In this document: positions 55,222 through 63,326 of the stretch, in pieces
Position numbering within the stretch: position 1 is the first letter of the stretch
How the letters are laid out: every line of letters starts with the position of its first letter
Position numbers and translations under genes: made by a program
Source: DATEDA01 sp963789885
GTDB taxonomy: Bacteria > Pseudomonadota > Gammaproteobacteria > Burkholderiales > SG8-39
DNA: 64,000 bases
Reading direction: 5' to 3'
Assembly: GCA_963789885.1 (NCBI GenBank)
Contig: CAWBNB010000005.1
Span: 186,001-250,000, forward strand
Notes under the pieces: generated by a model
The model's database searches: none
The model's input: only the letters and a program-made list of their open reading frames with translations
Told to the model about the DNA's origin: nothing

Positions 55222-56121
55222 GTGACGAAGGCGGCGTCCTCGCTCGCATTGATCGTCGAGGTCGATGCCGGCGACGCGGACGCGCTGTCGGATGCCCTGC
55301 TCGCGCACGGTGCGATGGCGGCCGATCTCGAGGACGCGCTCGCCGGCACGCCGGCCGAACGGCCGGTGTTCGACGAACCGGGCGCCGACGGCAGTGGCTG
55401 GAGGCGAATGCGGATCCGCGCGCTCGTTCCGGCGGGCAGCGACGTCGCGCTGCTCCTCGCCGCAGCGGCGGCGGACGCCGGGTTCGCGGCCGCGCCCGAC
55501 TATACGGTCGAGGTGGTGGGCGATACCGATTGGGTACGCCGCACGCAGGCGCAGTTCGAGCCGATCCGGGTGTCGGCGCGGCTCTGGATCGTGCCGTCTT
55601 GGCACGCGGCGCCCGATCCGCAAGCCATCAACATCCGGCTCGATCCGGGCCTCGCATTCGGCACCGGCAGCCACCCGACGACCAGGGCCTGTCTCCGCTG
55701 GCTCGAGCGGCACGTTGTGCCCGGGGCGCGCGTGCTCGACTACGGTTGCGGTTCGGGTATATTGGCCATCGCCGCCATGAAGCTCGGCGCGCTCGACGCG
55801 CTCGGCGTGGACATCGATCCGGAGGCGGTCGCGGCGGCGCGGGCCAATGCCGCGCGCAACGACGTCGCAGCGCGATTCAGCGACTCGCACGTAGCGCTCG
55901 ATTTCCAGGCCGATCTCGTCGTGGCCAATATCCTCGCCAACCCGTTGCGGGTGCTGGCGCCGGTGCTCGCGGGACACTGCCGCGGCGGCGGCCGGATCGC
56001 GCTCGCCGGGATCCTCGCGCCGCAGGCGCAGGCCGTGGCGGAAGCGTACGCCGCGCGGTTCGACATGCGCACATTCGATGAGGACGAGGGCTGGGTCGCC
56101 CTCGAGGGCAAGCGCCGATGA
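55222..56121 (+). CDS. prmA: Ribosomal protein L11 methyltransferase
   Basis: A 299-residue SAM-dependent enzyme that trimethylates L11. The N-terminal substrate domain is followed by 'RLDPGLAFGTGSHPTTRACLRWLERHV', motif I 'VLDYGCGSGILAIAAMKLGA' and the catalytic 'VVANILANPLRVLAP' motif. GTG start 11 bases after accC; ends with a 4-base overlap into the DUF3426 gene. Confidence 0.94.
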   Translation: MTKAASSLALIVEVDAGDADALSDALLAHGAMAADLEDALAGTPAERPVFDEPGADGSGWRRMRIRALVPAGSDVALLLAAAAADAGFAAAPDYTVEVVGDTDWVRRTQAQFEPIRVSARLWIVPSWHAAPDPQAINIRLDPGLAFGTGSHPTTRACLRWLERHVVPGARVLDYGCGSGILAIAAMKLGALDALGVDIDPEAVAAARANAARNDVAARFSDSHVALDFQADLVVANILANPLRVLAPVLAGHCRGGGRIALAGILAPQAQAVAEAYAARFDMRTFDEDEGWVALEGKRR

Positions 56122-56891
56122 AAATGATTACCCGTTGCCCCGCCTGCGGGACGGCGTTCCGGGTGCAGGCGGATCAGCTCGCGGCGCGCGAGGGTCAGGT
56201 CCGCTGCGGACAGTGCTCGACGGTCTTCGACGCGCAGGCCACACTGGTCACCGAGCCGGAGCCGGACCCGGTCGTCGCCGCGCCTCAGCCCGAGCGGTCG
56301 GCGGCGAAACGGAGCGAGGAGCTCGGCCGGTCGCTGCCGCCGGTATCGGAGCCGTCCTTCTCCGACGCCGACGCCGAGTTCGAGTTCGGCCCGGCAGTGC
56401 GGGGCAGCGCGCGTCTCCGCGCCGCACTGTGGGGGTTTGCCGCGCTGGCGGCGTTGCTCGCGCTTGCTGGTCAGGTGGTCTACGCCTATCGCGGCGAGAT
56501 CGCGGTCATGTGGCCCGAATCGCGGCCCTGGCTCGCGGCGGCGTGCCGCGAGCTCCGCTGCGCGATCCCGCTGCCGCAGCACGCCGAGCTGATCAGCATC
56601 GAATCGTCCGAGCTCGCAGTGGAACCCGGCGCGAGCGGGGTGCTCACACTGTCCGCTGTGCTGCGGAACCGCGCCGGGTTCGCGCAGGCGCTCCCCGCGC
56701 TCGAGCTCACGCTGACCGACGGCGCCGAGCGGGCGGTCGCGCGCCGCGTGCTGTACCCGAAGGACTACCTCGGCGAGCGCGCCGGCGGCGAGCCGACCCT
56801 CCCGCCGGGCGGCGAAACCGCCTTCCGACTGCACATCGACGCGCAGGCGCTGAACGCCACCGGCTATCGCCTCTTCGTCTTCTATCTCTGA
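56118..56891 (+). CDS. Zinc-ribbon and DUF3426 protein
   Basis: A 257-residue protein with an N-terminal zinc ribbon (C8 and C11 in 'RCPACGTAF', C31 and C34 in 'RCGQCSTVF'), a polar linker, one membrane helix ('LWGFAALAALLALAGQVVYAYRG') and a periplasmic DUF3426 domain ('IPLPQHAELISIESSELAVEP'). Function unknown; the layout suggests a membrane sensor or regulator. Its start overlaps prmA (ATGA), a common betaproteobacterial pairing. Confidence 0.88.
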   Translation: MKMITRCPACGTAFRVQADQLAAREGQVRCGQCSTVFDAQATLVTEPEPDPVVAAPQPERSAAKRSEELGRSLPPVSEPSFSDADAEFEFGPAVRGSARLRAALWGFAALAALLALAGQVVYAYRGEIAVMWPESRPWLAAACRELRCAIPLPQHAELISIESSELAVEPGASGVLTLSAVLRNRAGFAQALPALELTLTDGAERAVARRVLYPKDYLGERAGGEPTLPPGGETAFRLHIDAQALNATGYRLFVFYL

Positions 56892-56963
56892 GTCCCGCGA
56901 CCGCCGCGCTCTTCGGCTATCCTTGCGGCCCCGTTTCACGCTTCACTCGAGGAGTCGTAACTG

Positions 56964-57467
56964 ATGGCTACCGTCACGCTTGCCGGCAACCCGATCGAGG
57001 TCGCCGGCCAGTTCCCGAAGCCGGGCCAGACCGCACCCGCGTTCACGCTCGTCGGCAAGGACCTCAAGGACGTGTCGCTGAAGGACTTCGCCGGCAAGCG
57101 CAAGGTGCTCAACATCGTGCCGAGCCTCGACACGGCGGTGTGCGCGACCTCGACGCGCAAGTTCAACGAGCGCGCGAGCGGCATGAAGAACGCGGTCGTC
57201 CTCGTGATCTCGGCCGACCTGCCGTTCGCCATGGCCCGCTTCTGCACTACCGAGGGCCTCGAGAACGTCGTACCGCTGTCGGTGATGCGTGGCCGCGAGT
57301 TCCTGCGCAACTACGGCGTCGACATCACGAGCGGCCCGCTCGCCGGCGTCGCCGCGCGCGCGGTGGTCGTGCTCGACGAGCACGACAAGGTCCTGCACGC
57401 CGAGCGCGTCGCGGAGATCAGGAACGAGCCGGATTACGACGCGGCGATCAAGGCGCTCGGCACGTGA
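56964..57467 (+). CDS. tpx: Thiol peroxidase Tpx
   Basis: A 167-residue atypical 2-Cys peroxiredoxin that reduces lipid and hydrogen peroxide using thioredoxin. The peroxidatic Cys is C60 in 'PSLDTAVCATSTRKF' and the resolving Cys is C94 in 'ARFCTTEGLENV'. 'VTLAGNPIEVAGQFPKPGQTAPAFTLVG' is the family N-terminus. GAGGAG precedes the ATG; the stop overlaps the kinase start (GTGA). Confidence 0.95.
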   Translation: MATVTLAGNPIEVAGQFPKPGQTAPAFTLVGKDLKDVSLKDFAGKRKVLNIVPSLDTAVCATSTRKFNERASGMKNAVVLVISADLPFAMARFCTTEGLENVVPLSVMRGREFLRNYGVDITSGPLAGVAARAVVVLDEHDKVLHAERVAEIRNEPDYDAAIKALGT

Positions 57468-58402
57468 AGCGCACGCTCATCTGCGGGTCGATCGCCTACG
57501 ACAACATCATGGTATTTCGCGGGCGATTCAAGGACCACATCCTCGCCGACCAGATCCATATCCTGAACGTCGCGTTCCTGGTGCCGGATCTCCGGCGCGA
57601 GTTCGGCGGCTGCGCGGGCAACATCGCCTACGGCCTGAAGCTCCTCGGCGGCGAACCGGTGGTGATGGGCACCGTCGGCGAGGATGCCGCGCCCTATCTC
57701 GAGCGCCTCGACGCGCTCGGGCTCGCGCGCGACCACGTGCGCGTGATTCCGGAAACGTTCACCGCGCAGGCCTTCATCACCACCGACCTCGACGACAACC
57801 AGATCACCGCGTTCCATCCCGGTGCGATGAACCATTCGGCGGTGAACCGCATCGACGGCACGCTCGACGTCGGGCTCGCGATCGTCGCGCCCGACGGCCG
57901 CGAGGGGATGGTGGGGCACGTGAACGAGCTCGCCTTGGCGCGCATCCCGTTCATGTTCGATCCCGGCCAGCAGCTGCCGGCGTTCTCGGGCGCGGACCTG
58001 CTCGCGATGATCGACGCCGCGAGCTACGTCGCCGTGAACGACTACGAGGGGCGCCTGCTCGCCGACAAGACCGGCCGCGGGCTTGAGGAACTTGCCCGCA
58101 TGGTGGACGCGCTTATCGTGACAAAGGGCGCTGCCGGGTCCACCATTTACGCGGGCGGGCAGGTGCACGAGATCCCCAGCGTCAAGCCGACCGCGGTGGT
58201 CGATCCGACCGGGTGCGGCGACGCGTATCGTGCGGGCCTGCTCTACGGTATCGCAGCGGGACGCGACTGGCCGGCAGCGGGACGGCTGGCCTCGCTGATG
58301 GGCGCGATCAAGATCGCCCACCGGGGCGGCCAGAACCACCGCCCGAGCCGCGACGAGATCGCGGCGCAGTACCGCGCGAACTTCGGTTCGGACATTTTCT
58401 AG
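57464..58402 (+). CDS. PfkB family carbohydrate/nucleoside kinase
   Basis: A 312-residue ribokinase-fold kinase, probably adenosine kinase-like. 'LICGSIAYDNIMVFRGRFKDHIL', 'FGGCAGNIAYGLKLLGGEPVVMGTVGEDA' and the C-terminal anion hole 'VVDPTGCGDAYRAGLLYGIAAG' (catalytic Asp in GCGDAYRAG) are clear. The phosphoacceptor is not defined by sequence; relatives are annotated as adenosine or sugar kinases. GTG start overlapping tpx. Confidence 0.9.
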   Translation: MKRTLICGSIAYDNIMVFRGRFKDHILADQIHILNVAFLVPDLRREFGGCAGNIAYGLKLLGGEPVVMGTVGEDAAPYLERLDALGLARDHVRVIPETFTAQAFITTDLDDNQITAFHPGAMNHSAVNRIDGTLDVGLAIVAPDGREGMVGHVNELALARIPFMFDPGQQLPAFSGADLLAMIDAASYVAVNDYEGRLLADKTGRGLEELARMVDALIVTKGAAGSTIYAGGQVHEIPSVKPTAVVDPTGCGDAYRAGLLYGIAAGRDWPAAGRLASLMGAIKIAHRGGQNHRPSRDEIAAQYRANFGSDIF

Positions 58403-58420
58403 AGAAGCACGAGGTCCGTC

Positions 58421-58876
58421 ATGAGGTACGGCGCGAAGATCATCCTCGCCGGGATCGCAGCGGTGACGCTCGCGGGCTGTGCGAGCAGCAAGTCGGGCAG
58501 CGTCTACAGCCGCGAGGATGCGCGAGTCGAGCAGACGGTGCGCATGGGCGTCGTCGAGAGCGTGCGCTCGGTCTCGATCGAGGGCACGAAGAGCGGCATC
58601 GGCGCGGTCGCCGGCGGCGCGGCGGGCGGTATCGGCGCCAGCGCGATCGGGCACGGCGTCGGCTCGGCGGTCGCCGCGATCGCCGGCGCGGTGGCGGGCG
58701 GCCTGCTCGGTGCCGCGGCCGAGGAGGGCCTCACCCGTCAGGAAGGCGTGGAGATCACCGTGCGGCTCGACAACGGCGAGCTGCGCGCGATCGTCCAGGC
58801 GGCCGACGAGACCTTCAAACCCGGCGACCGCGTCCGGCTCCTGTCGGTCAACGGCCAGACGCGGGTCAGCAAGTAG
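58421..58876 (+). CDS. SlyB/Pcp-like glycine-zipper lipoprotein
   Basis: A 151-residue outer-membrane lipoprotein. The lipobox LAGC ends at C20 of a short signal peptide; 'EQTVRMGVVESVRSVSIEGTKSGIGAVAGGAAGG' and the following Gly-rich stretch form a glycine-zipper; the C-terminal SlyB domain ends 'FKPGDRVRLLSVNGQTRV'. SlyB-type proteins stabilise the outer membrane under stress and are PhoP-regulated in enterics; I see no such box here. Confidence 0.9.
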   Translation: MRYGAKIILAGIAAVTLAGCASSKSGSVYSREDARVEQTVRMGVVESVRSVSIEGTKSGIGAVAGGAAGGIGASAIGHGVGSAVAAIAGAVAGGLLGAAAEEGLTRQEGVEITVRLDNGELRAIVQAADETFKPGDRVRLLSVNGQTRVSK

Positions 58877-58880
58877 CTAG

Positions 58881-59291
58881 TCAGAGCGCCGCGCGGATCC
58901 GCGCGGCGGCCGCTTCCAACTGGTCGCGCGGCGGGTTCTTCACCGGCCACACGAGCTTCATGCCGTCGCCAACGTGACGTGGCAGGACGTGGATGTGGAA
59001 ATGGAAGACCGTCTGCTCGGCGGCCGCGCCGTTCGCCTGAAAGAGGTTCACCCCCTCCGGCGCAATCGACGCCTTGAGCGCGCGCGCGACGCGTGCGGTG
59101 GTGCGCAGCGCCGCCGCCGCGAGGGTGTCGTCGAGCCCGAACACGTTTTCGACGTGCGGCTTGACCGCGACCAGCATGTGGCCCGGGTTCACCGAGCCGA
59201 TGTCCATGAACGCGATCGTGTGCTCGTCCTGGTACACGACGCTCGCCGGGATCTCGCCGGCGACGATCCTGCAGAACACGCAAGCAGCCAT
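58881..59291 (-). CDS. HIT family nucleotide hydrolase (HinT-like)
   Basis: A 136-residue histidine-triad protein. The triad is H97-F-H99-I-H101 ('FHFHIHVLPR'), and 'CVFCRIVAGEIPASVVYQDEHTIAFMD' is the family N-terminus with a Zn-binding-type CxxC (C4 and C7). It hydrolyses adenosine phosphoramidates or diadenosine polyphosphates. ATG 59291 fits; the frame is open to 59351. apaH, next upstream, also acts on Ap4A. Confidence 0.92.
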   Translation of the reverse strand: MAACVFCRIVAGEIPASVVYQDEHTIAFMDIGSVNPGHMLVAVKPHVENVFGLDDTLAAAALRTTARVARALKASIAPEGVNLFQANGAAAEQTVFHFHIHVLPRHVGDGMKLVWPVKNPPRDQLEAAAARIRAAL

Positions 59292-59405
59292 CGTTCCCTC
59301 GCTAGAATGGCGGGCCGATGCCCCGCCGCGCTGTGCCGCCCTCGCCGACAACCTCTTCCGCCTCGCGCGGGTCGGCGTGCACCTCGCGCATGGGTGCGCG
59401 CGAGG

Positions 59406-60248
59406 TCATCGCACGCGCGCTAGATCTGCCGTCTGTGTACCCGCCCGCGCAAGGCACTCCGTCTGGAACAGGCGACGGTCTTCCAGACGGATCGCGGTCA
59501 GCGCCCCGCCCCACACACACCCCGTATCCAGCGCCAGCAGATTGGGCGTGAGGCGCAGGCCGAGCGCCGACCAGTGGCCGCAGACCACGGTGGCGCCGCG
59601 GTGTTTTCGCGCCGGGACCTCGAACCAGGGCATGAACCCGGGCGGGGCCTTTTCGATCTCGCCTTTGACGCGGAAGTCCATCACGCCGTCGGCGGTGCAG
59701 AAGCGCATGCGCGTCATCGCGTTCACGATGACCCGCAGGCGATCCATGCCGCGCAGACCGTCGTGCCAGGCGTCCGGCTTCGAGCCGTAGAGCTCGGCGA
59801 GAAAGAGCCGGTAACGCTTCGCACGAAGCTCCGCTTCGACCTCGGCGGCGAGGTCCTCGGCCTTGCCGACCGACCACGAGGGCAGCAGGCCGGCGTGCAC
59901 CATTACGTATTCGTCATCGACGTGCAGCATCGGCCGGAAGCGCAGCCAGTCGAGCAGCGCGTCGCGGTCCGGCGCGTCGAGGAGATCGTCGAAGGTGTCG
60001 TCGGCGCGGCGCTTCGCGTGGCCGGCGGCGAGCGCGAGGAGGTGCAGGTCGTGATTGCCCTGCACGACGACGGCGCGCTCGCCGAGATCGCGCACGAACC
60101 GCACCACCGCCGCCGAGTCCGGGCCCCGGTTCACGAGGTCGCCGACGAACCAGAGGCGGTCGCGCGAGCGGGAGAATCCGATCTCGCCGAGCAGGCGTTC
60201 CAGCGGCTCCACGCAGCCCTGGACGTCGCCGATCGCGTACGTGGCCAT
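59406..60248 (-). CDS. apaH: Symmetrical bis(5'-nucleosyl)-tetraphosphatase ApaH
   Basis: A 280-residue metallophosphoesterase splitting Ap4A into two ADP (and removing Np4 caps from RNA). Motifs in order: 'YAIGDVQGCVEPLERLL', 'LWFVGDLVNRGPDSAAVV', 'VVQGNHDLHLLALA', 'MVHAGLLPSW' and 'VVCGHWSALG'. It is the closest neighbour of HIT and queF on the minus strand; about 115 bases separate it from the HIT gene. Confidence 0.95.
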   Translation of the reverse strand: MATYAIGDVQGCVEPLERLLGEIGFSRSRDRLWFVGDLVNRGPDSAAVVRFVRDLGERAVVVQGNHDLHLLALAAGHAKRRADDTFDDLLDAPDRDALLDWLRFRPMLHVDDEYVMVHAGLLPSWSVGKAEDLAAEVEAELRAKRYRLFLAELYGSKPDAWHDGLRGMDRLRVIVNAMTRMRFCTADGVMDFRVKGEIEKAPPGFMPWFEVPARKHRGATVVCGHWSALGLRLTPNLLALDTGCVWGGALTAIRLEDRRLFQTECLARAGTQTADLARVR

Positions 60249-60283
60249 CGCACGTCCAGTTTAACCGACGCGCATTGCGCGAC

Positions 60284-61105
60284 TTACTGTCTCGCCGTCC
60301 GGGTGCCGGCCCGAGGCACCGCTTCCCAGTCGCTCCGGAACGGGTTGATATCGATGCCCCCGCGACGGGTGAAGCGGGCGTAGACGGCGAGCCTCTCCGG
60401 ACGGCAGCGTTCGCGGAGGTCGACGAAGATCCGCTCGACGCAGTGCTCGTGAAACGCCGCATGTCGGCGGTACGAAACGAGGTAGCGCAGCAGCCCAGCG
60501 CGGTCGATCCGCGGACCGCGGTAGCGGACCTGGACGCTGCCCCAGTCGGGCTGCCCGGTGACCGGGCAGTTCGACTTGAAGAGGTGCGAAACGAGCGTCT
60601 CCTCGACCGCGGGGCCACCTGCCGCGAGCAGGTCGGGGCGCGGCGCGTAGTCGTGCACCTCGATCGCGAGGTCGTCGATCGACTCACCCTCGAGTTCGGT
60701 CAGCCGGAGCCCCGCGAACTCCCGTGGGCCTACCAGCTCGACGTCGACTGCGGCCCCGAACGCCGTGCCGAGATCGGCCGCGATCACCTGCCCGACGGCC
60801 GCGGCGGAATCGAACGGCGTCTGGCTGAACGAGTTGAGATACAGCTTCAGCGATTTGGACTCGATGATGCGCGGTGAGTCCGCCGCGACGCTGAAGCGCC
60901 CGATCGCGATGTCGGGCTTGCCTCGCGGGTCGAGCCACGAGAGCTCGTACGCCGTCCACAGGTCCGCGCCCGAGAAGGGCAGCGGGTCGCCGAGGCCAAG
61001 CGTCGCCCGCTGCGGCGCCCGCTCGATCGAAAAGAGCAGCCCCGGATCGTAGCGCTCGCCGTATGCGGCGGCCTTGCTGAGCGGGGAATCTTCCGGCTTG
61101 GACAT
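60284..61105 (-). CDS. queF: 7-cyano-7-deazaguanine reductase QueF (long form)
   Basis: A 273-residue NADPH-dependent nitrile reductase making preQ1 for queuosine tRNA modification. The catalytic Cys is C180 in 'LFKSNCPVTGQPDWGS'; 'IESKSLKLYLNSFSQTPFDS' is the NADPH/QueF motif. Its length marks the two-domain (YqcD/VcQueF) class rather than the short B. subtilis type. Confidence 0.95.
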   Translation of the reverse strand: MSKPEDSPLSKAAAYGERYDPGLLFSIERAPQRATLGLGDPLPFSGADLWTAYELSWLDPRGKPDIAIGRFSVAADSPRIIESKSLKLYLNSFSQTPFDSAAAVGQVIAADLGTAFGAAVDVELVGPREFAGLRLTELEGESIDDLAIEVHDYAPRPDLLAAGGPAVEETLVSHLFKSNCPVTGQPDWGSVQVRYRGPRIDRAGLLRYLVSYRRHAAFHEHCVERIFVDLRERCRPERLAVYARFTRRGGIDINPFRSDWEAVPRAGTRTARQ

Positions 61106-61114
61106 GGGCCGATC

Positions 61115-61486
61115 CTACCCCGTGAGCTCGAGCCGCCGCCGGTAGCCGATCGCCTCGGCCACGTGGTTCGCGGTGATCGCCTCCATGCCCGCGAGGTCGG
61201 CGATTGTGCGCGCGAGCTTGAGCACGCGATGGTAGGCGCGCGCCGAGAGCCCTAGCCGGGAGATCGCCTGCTTGAGCAGCGTCTCGCCGGCGGGATCCGC
61301 GCGGCAGTGGCGATCCACCTCCTTCGTCCCGAGCTCCACGTTGGGCTTGCCCTGCCGTGCCAGCTGGCGTGCACGTGCGGCGGTCACCCGCTCGCGCACG
61401 ACGGCGCTCCCCTCGGGGGGTTCCAGCGCCAGCAGCTCTGCCTGGGGCACGGCCGGCACTTCGATGTGGATATCGATGCGGTTCAG
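61115..61486 (-). pseudogene. comM: comM C-terminal remnant
   Basis: The end of a YifB/ComM-type AAA ATPase. It reads 'LNRIDIHIEVPAVPQAELLAL', then 'LSARAYHRVLKLARTIADLAGMEAITANHVAEAIGYRRRLEL', the family C-terminal helical domain. Homology begins abruptly at about 61486; upstream in the same frame are unrelated residues and a stop. The missing middle of the gene should encode Walker B and the LFLDE-type region. See the N-terminal remnant at 62487-63326. Confidence 0.87.
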
Positions 61487-61601
61487 ATGAACAGTATCTC
61501 ATTGATAACACGGTAGAATATCAGATTGTGCAGATTTAATACCGCCAATGATGCCGTCGCAACCGCTTGCATGAAGGATTAACTTTTCACCAAGAGTGGG
61601 C

Positions 61602-61631
61602 TTGACAAATACATACAAATCTTTGTATATT
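61602..61631 (+). promoter_or_regulatory. Sigma-70-type promoter of the TA locus
   Basis: TTGACA (61602-61607) is a perfect -35; TATATT (61626-61631) is a 5-of-6 -10 with an 18-base spacer. The predicted start of transcription is within a few bases of the GTG at 61638, which would make the message leaderless or nearly so. Confidence 0.8.
61613..61628 (+). promoter_or_regulatory. Palindromic operator overlapping the -10
   Basis: ATACAAATCTTTGTAT is a perfect 7-base inverted repeat with a 2-base centre. It overlaps the spacer and -10 of the promoter, the usual place for a HigBA-type autorepression operator. Binding by the downstream HTH protein is inference. Confidence 0.75.
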
Positions 61632-61637
61632 TCCGCC

Positions 61638-62246
61638 GTGCCTTCTGATCCGAAGCCAATCGAGTTTTTAGGCAGCTCGATAAAGGATCTCAAGGGGTTT
61701 CCGGCGTCCGCTCGGCGAGAAGCGGGTTTCCAACTGGACAAGGTGCAGCGTGGCGAGGAGCCTGACGACTGGCGGCCGATGCCGAGCATCGGAGCCGGCG
61801 CAGCCGAGATTCGGATTTCCGATCAGGGCGGCGCCTTCCGTGTTGTGTACGTGGCGAAGTTCGCTGATGCAATCTACGTGCTGCACTGTTTCCAGAAGAA
61901 GGTGCAGAAGACCTCGCAGTCAGACATAGATTTGGCGAAGCAACGGTACAGGATTGATCTGACCATGACTCGTGAACGTTTCGAAAGCGTGTGGGATGCA
62001 CTGGAAGACTCCCCGGCAGACGCCGCCAACATGCGTCTTCGGGCCGCTCTGATGCGTGCGATTCAGAAGTACGTCCGCGATCACAAACTCACCCAAGGCG
62101 ACGTCGCCGCGCTCTTCGACGTGACCCAGCCCCGGGTGTCTGACCTGATGCGCGGAAAGATTGACCTCTTCTCGGTCGACACCCTGGTGAACATGGCGGC
62201 CGCGGCGAAGCTAACCGTCGACGTCCGCGTCCGCGAACCGGCGTAG
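61638..62246 (+). CDS. HigB-like toxin and HigA-like antitoxin in a single frame
   Basis: A 202-residue frame with two parts that are normally two genes. Residues 1-105 ('KPIEFLGSSIKDLKGFPASARREAGFQLDKVQRG' ... 'FRVVYVAKFADAIYVLHCFQKKVQKT') are a RelE/Gp49-type mRNA-interferase toxin. From an in-frame ATG at 61965 the sequence 'MTRERFESVWDALEDSPADAANMRLRAALM' and the HTH 'LTQGDVAALFDVTQPRVSDLMRGKIDLFSVDTLVNM' is a HigA2-type antitoxin. A single missing base near 61950-61954 would restore a toxin stop (RYRD-stop) just before the ATG, so the fusion may be a sequence error. The GTG start at 61638 matches the toxin N-terminus. Confidence 0.85.
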   Translation: MPSDPKPIEFLGSSIKDLKGFPASARREAGFQLDKVQRGEEPDDWRPMPSIGAGAAEIRISDQGGAFRVVYVAKFADAIYVLHCFQKKVQKTSQSDIDLAKQRYRIDLTMTRERFESVWDALEDSPADAANMRLRAALMRAIQKYVRDHKLTQGDVAALFDVTQPRVSDLMRGKIDLFSVDTLVNMAAAAKLTVDVRVREPA

Positions 62247-62253
62247 ACACGCT

Positions 62254-62280
62254 CATCGCGAGCACGGGATGCTCGCGATG
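62254..62280. terminator. Perfect hairpin after the TA locus
   Basis: CATCGCGAGCA (62254-62264) and TGCTCGCGATG (62270-62280) are perfectly complementary with a 5-base loop. No T tract follows, so it may be a rho-assisted terminator, an mRNA 3' stabiliser or a recombination remnant. It starts 7 bases after the antitoxin stop. Confidence 0.6.
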
Positions 62281-62302
62281 CGCATCATGAGCATGTTCAT
62301 CA

Positions 62303-62348
62303 CGCCCATCATGGGCGCCCCACACGCTACGATAAGACAATGTGTGGG
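62303..62348. repeat. Further inverted repeats in the insert
   Basis: CGCCC-ATCAT-GGGCG at 62303-62317 and CCCACAC (62319-62325) with GTGTGGG (62342-62348). Together with the hairpin at 62254 they fill the space between the TA locus and the comM remnant. Their origin is unknown. Confidence 0.5.
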
Positions 62349-62486
62349 CAATCCGGCGTCGCATCCATGTGGCGCAGGGGCGGAGCGACAGTAGTTCAGC
62401 GAAGTAGCTCACACCGCCACTCTTGGACCGTAGCCGCCTCGCCCTCCCGCTCGAATCCACGCAGCACAAGCACGTCGTTTCCCATC

Positions 62487-63326
62487 ATCGTAGAGGGCGA
62501 GGCCTGAGGTCGAGTGGTGCGGGGAGCGGAACGGCCGCTCACGCCATTGATCGAGCTGAAAGTTAGTGCTCGCTAGCGAACGGAGCGCGGCTGATTCGAG
62601 CGCCTCGTCGTCGGTCATCGGGGGCAGCAAGCCGGGCAGGCGCGCCGCCAGCATCGACTTGCCGGTCCCGGGTGGCCCGGCGAGCAGCAGGCTGTGCGAC
62701 CCGGCAGCAGCAACCTCGAGCGCGCGCTTCGCGTGGGCCTGCCCCTTCACGTCCGCGAGGTCGGGGTAGGCGGTGCTCGCTGGGAGCTGCTCGGCGCTGA
62801 AGCGCGCGATCGCAGACTCGCCGGTCAGATGCGCGCAAACCGCAAGCAGCGTCGGCGCTGGATGGATCGCCGCGTCGCGGACCAGGGCGGCCTCGGCGGC
62901 ATTCGCGGCGGGCAGCACGAAAGCACGGCCCGATCGCGACGCGCGGTAGGTCATCGCGAGCGCGCCGCGGATGGCGCGCAGGTCCCCCGAGAGCGACAGC
63001 TCGCCCGCGAACTCGTGCGCCGCGAGCGCGCCCGTGGGGATCTGACGCGACGCGGCGGGGATGCCGAGCGCGATCGGCAGATCGAAGCGTCCGCTCTCCT
63101 TCGGCAGATCGGCGGGGGCGAGGTTGACGGTCACGCGGCGCGCGGGGAACTCGAAGCGGCAGTTGACGAGTGCCGCGCGCACGCGATCGCGCGCCTCCTT
63201 CACCTCCGTGTCGGGAAGCCCGACGATGGTGAAGCTCGGCAGCCCGTTCGCCAGATGGACTTCGACGGTGACGAGCGGCGCGTCCAGGCCGGTGAGCGCC
63301 CGGCTGTAGAGAACCGCGAGCGACAT
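62487..63326 (-). pseudogene. comM: comM N-terminal remnant
   Basis: The first 280 codons of a YifB/ComM ATPase, the branch-migration helicase for natural transformation. 'VTVEVHLANGLPSFTIVGLPDTEVKEARDRVRAAL' is the N-terminal domain, 'GQAHAKRALEVAAAGSHSLLLAGPPGTGKSMLAARLPGLLPP' has Walker A, and homology runs to 'RPFRSPHHSTSGLAL'. After that the frame reads into the insert and stops at 62409. ATG 63326 is the normal start. With Walker B and the sensor region lost, the product cannot be an active ATPase. Confidence 0.87.

Larger units (their letters stand above)
61487..62487. mobile_element. Insert of about 1 kb replacing the middle of comM
   Basis: Sequence between the two comM remnants. 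Its left part (61487-61640) is clearly richer in A+T than the rest of the window, and it carries a HigBA-like toxin-antitoxin frame, a promoter/operator and several inverted repeats. No transposase, terminal inverted repeat or target duplication is visible. About 100 codons of comM are absent, so it is a replacement, not a clean insertion. Confidence 0.7.

Noticed and set aside
59292..59405. Possible small gene between HIT and apaH
   Set aside because: Only short frames without ribosome sites or similarity; reads as ordinary spacer.
61499..61789. 96-codon minus-strand frame inside the comM insert
   Set aside because: It is antisense to the toxin gene and its promoter, and has no recognisable similarity or ribosome site.
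61487..62487. Classical IS element or integron cassette in comM
   Set aside because: No transposase or integrase frame, no matching terminal inverted repeats and no target duplication at the junctions; only the TA locus and local hairpins are seen.
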